This document shows positions 4,697 to 6,526 of a stretch of DNA of 6,526 nt, piece by piece. Under the pieces are notes generated by a model. It ran no database searches. It was not told where the DNA came from and saw nothing but the letters and a program-made list of their open reading frames with translations. The position numbers were made by a program, and so were the translations under genes. The stretch spans positions 1 through 6,526 of the forward strand of contig JAADDU010000096.1 of assembly GCA_013153755.1 (NCBI GenBank), given 5' to 3'. The stretch is from Campylobacterota bacterium (GTDB lineage Bacteria > Campylobacterota > Campylobacteria > Campylobacterales > Sulfurimonadaceae). Positions within the stretch are counted from its first letter, which is position 1, and each line of letters opens with the position of its first letter.

Positions 4697-6526
4697 ATGC
4701 ATAAAACTACAGTAGTTTTACCCTCAGCTCGTGCCATAAGGCATGAGCAACTTAAAATAGAATCTAACACACTTTTTTTACCAAACTTTATAACTATAAA
4801 TGAATTTATATCTAAACTTTGCATAGTTAAAGGATTTAAATCTATAGATGAAGATAGAAGAGTTTTACTTTTGCTAGAGGCTTCTGATTTTAATTCATTT
4901 TCTACACTTAAAATTCAAAGAAACTTTTTTACTTTTACTAAAAATAGTGCTTATATATTTAATTTTTTTAGTGAGTTAAGTGCTGAGCTTTATGATATGG
5001 ACAATCTTGAGAGTGCAGATATCTATGGGGAATATGAAGAGCATCTAAGTATATTAAAAGAGCTTTATAAAAGGTATGAAAAGTTATGTTTTGAGCAAAA
5101 GGTATTAGATAAGATATTTTTACCAAAACTTTATGAGTTTAATGAAGCATATATAAATTTACATAAACAAATAGAGATAAATATAGATGGTCATCTGACA
5201 AATTTTGAGTTTGAATTACTTCAAAAGTGTTGTAAATTTAGTAGTGTTAAACTTATATTTAGTACTTCTAAATTTAATATAAAAATGCAAAATAAATTTT
5301 TAGATATGGGTATAAAACTTGAAAAAGGTTATAACTATACTATCTCATTAAATACAAAAGAGATACTTTGTAAAGAGCTAAGAGTTAAAAACAAAGACAT
5401 AGTTTGTGAATCTTTTAGTGAATCTGTTTTACAGATAGCTTTTATAAAACAAAAACTATATGAGTCTATAAAAGATGGATATAAAGCACAAAATATTGCA
5501 GTGATATTACCAAACGAGAGTATGGCACAAAAGTTAAAAAGTTTTGATATAAAATCTAATTTTAACTTTGCTATGGGAGAATCATTTTCCCATAGTATGC
5601 TATATAAAAAACTTAATGCATCCACAAAGCTTCTAAACCAAAAAACACAGGAAAATTTTGCTAGAATTGAGTCAATGGGTGATGAAGCATATATAGAATT
5701 AGCTCCAAATTGGCATAAAAATATCTTAGAATTTGATTTGATTGAGTTTTTACAAAACTATAAAAATTCATTTACAAACAAAGCAGAAATTAAAATCTTT
5801 GATGAGGAGTTATATAGTTTTTCAAAAATATTAAGATACCTAACTAACATGAGTGTAAAATCTGTTTTAAACCTATTTTTACAAAGGTTATCTCTTAGAA
5901 GTCTTGATGATATTATGGGTGGTAAAGTTACTGTTATGGGTGTTTTAGAGAGTCGAAGTGTTGAGTTTGATGTTGCTATCATAGTTGATTTTAATGATAA
6001 CTATGTACCAAAAAGAAGTAACAAAGATATGTTCTTAAACACTAACATAAGAAAAATGGCAAATCTTCCCACTATGCAAGACAGAGAAAATTTACAAAAA
6101 CATTACTATGACTTGCTTATCTCTAAGTCAAAAAGAGTATATATCTCTTATGTTGATTCATCCCAAAGCACTGCATCTAGATTCTTAAAAGAGCTAAATA
6201 TAAAAAAACAAAATAAATACTTGGAGGTAGACTATGCAAAAGTTCTTTTTGATATTTCAAAACATACAACAAAAGATGAAGAAGATATAGTTTTAGAGTA
6301 TAGCTTTAAAGATAGGGAACTTTCTGCTACAAGGTTAAATATATTTTTAACTTGTAAGCGTAGATACTATTATAGGTATATAAAACACATACAGAGGCAT
6401 GAAATACCAAAAGATATACCAAAAGAGTATGAGATAGGAAATCTAGTACACAAAGCTCTAAGTAATCTTTATATGAAAAAAAATAGATACACAAGTGTAG
6501 TAGAATTAAAAAAAGACTTAGATAAA
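4697..6526 (+). CDS. addB: AddB-type PD-(D/E)XK nuclease of the AddAB complex, 3'-truncated
   Basis: 610 codons run open from ATG 4697 to the right edge with no stop. AddB partners AddA in resecting double-strand breaks for RecA-dependent repair in the cytoplasm. The N-terminus (TVVLPSARAIRHEQL, then LFLPNFITINEFISKL, about 4-41) resembles AddB-like starts and has no Walker A GxGKT motif. A helicase-like signature, MGVLESRSVEFDVAIIVDFN, is at about 414-433, followed by VPKRSNKDMFLNTNIRKMANLPT. The nuclease domain then begins: LSATRLNIFLTCKRRYYYRYI (Cys553, position of the first iron-sulfur Cys in AddB) and GNLVHKAL (about 581-588). The catalytic D-ExK residues and the remaining Cys lie beyond the window. 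It follows the fixH-like stop by 3 bases with no evident ribosome binding site, so translation is probably coupled. Codons look more AT-rich than in ccoNOP. A campylobacterial 'RecB-family nuclease' is the main alternative name. Confidence 0.85.
   Translation, partial: MHKTTVVLPSARAIRHEQLKIESNTLFLPNFITINEFISKLCIVKGFKSIDEDRRVLLLLEASDFNSFSTLKIQRNFFTFTKNSAYIFNFFSELSAELYDMDNLESADIYGEYEEHLSILKELYKRYEKLCFEQKVLDKIFLPKLYEFNEAYINLHKQIEINIDGHLTNFEFELLQKCCKFSSVKLIFSTSKFNIKMQNKFLDMGIKLEKGYNYTISLNTKEILCKELRVKNKDIVCESFSESVLQIAFIKQKLYESIKDGYKAQNIAVILPNESMAQKLKSFDIKSNFNFAMGESFSHSMLYKKLNASTKLLNQKTQENFARIESMGDEAYIELAPNWHKNILEFDLIEFLQNYKNSFTNKAEIKIFDEELYSFSKILRYLTNMSVKSVLNLFLQRLSLRSLDDIMGGKVTVMGVLESRSVEFDVAIIVDFNDNYVPKRSNKDMFLNTNIRKMANLPTMQDRENLQKHYYDLLISKSKRVYISYVDSSQSTASRFLKELNIKKQNKYLEVDYAKVLFDISKHTTKDEEDIVLEYSFKDRELSATRLNIFLTCKRRYYYRYIKHIQRHEIPKDIPKEYEIGNLVHKALSNLYMKKNRYTSVVELKKDLDK

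Noticed and set aside
4680..4697. Separate promoter or terminator between the fixH-like and addB-like genes
   Set aside because: Only 3 bases separate the genes, with no inverted repeat and no convincing -35/-10 pair nearby.
5335..5982. Two antisense ORFs (5335-5625 and 5758-5982)
   Set aside because: Both lie opposite the long addB-like frame, which has recognisable motifs; neither has family features.
6476..6483. Run of eight A as a frameshift or phase-variation site in the addB-like gene
   Set aside because: Such runs are expected in AT-rich Lys/Asn codons and the frame stays open through it; phase variation in this group mostly uses G/C tracts.
1..6526. tRNA, rRNA, CRISPR, transposon or attachment sites
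   Set aside because: The window is almost fully covered by same-strand coding sequence with no repeat arrays, terminal inverted repeats or RNA-gene signatures seen by eye.

Overview
The window reads entirely on the + strand as one tightly packed, AT-rich operon segment. It carries the subunits of a cbb3-type (C-family) cytochrome c oxidase, then small membrane or periplasmic proteins that probably help assemble or tune it, and then the start of a recombination/repair nuclease gene. Gene order (ccoN-ccoO-ccoQ-ccoP, DUF4006-type protein, small genes, fixH-like gene, addB-like gene), protein style and base composition point to Campylobacterota (Epsilonproteobacteria). I favour a Sulfurimonas-like or related Campylobacterales lineage, by recall rather than by search.

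Layout. Bases 1-1307 are ccoN, missing its 5' end. Then come ccoO (1323-2015), ccoQ (2028-2231, GTG start) and ccoP (2241-3158, diheme). All have strong AGGAG-type ribosome binding sites and gaps of 9-15 bases. Next are a 70-residue DUF4006-type protein (3169-3381) and a 29-residue single-helix protein (3394-3483), which is easy to miss because of its size. A signal-peptide-bearing, C-terminally anchored periplasmic protein follows (3493-4197, TTG start, TPM-like by general pattern). A FixH-like assembly protein (4187-4693) overlaps it by 11 bases. From 4697 to the right edge a 610-codon open frame encodes most of an AddB-type PD-(D/E)XK nuclease, cut off just inside the nuclease domain.

How they work together. 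CcoN reduces O2 at a heme b3-CuB site, fed by electrons passing through the c hemes of CcoP and CcoO. CcoQ is a small stabilising subunit. The proteins from 3169 to 4693 are all membrane-anchored or exported and directly follow the structural genes, which suggests roles in assembly, copper or heme delivery, or stability; only FixH has a known family link to this. AddB would act with AddA on double-strand DNA ends. Its place in a respiratory operon looks like a conserved but functionally unexplained linkage.

The points most worth a second look are the 29-residue ORF, a GC-rich perfect 6-bp hairpin just inside the TTG-started gene, the unassigned 3169-4197 module, and the oxidase-addB linkage. 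No RNA genes, mobile elements, CRISPR arrays or convincing terminators were seen. The operon promoter lies outside the window.
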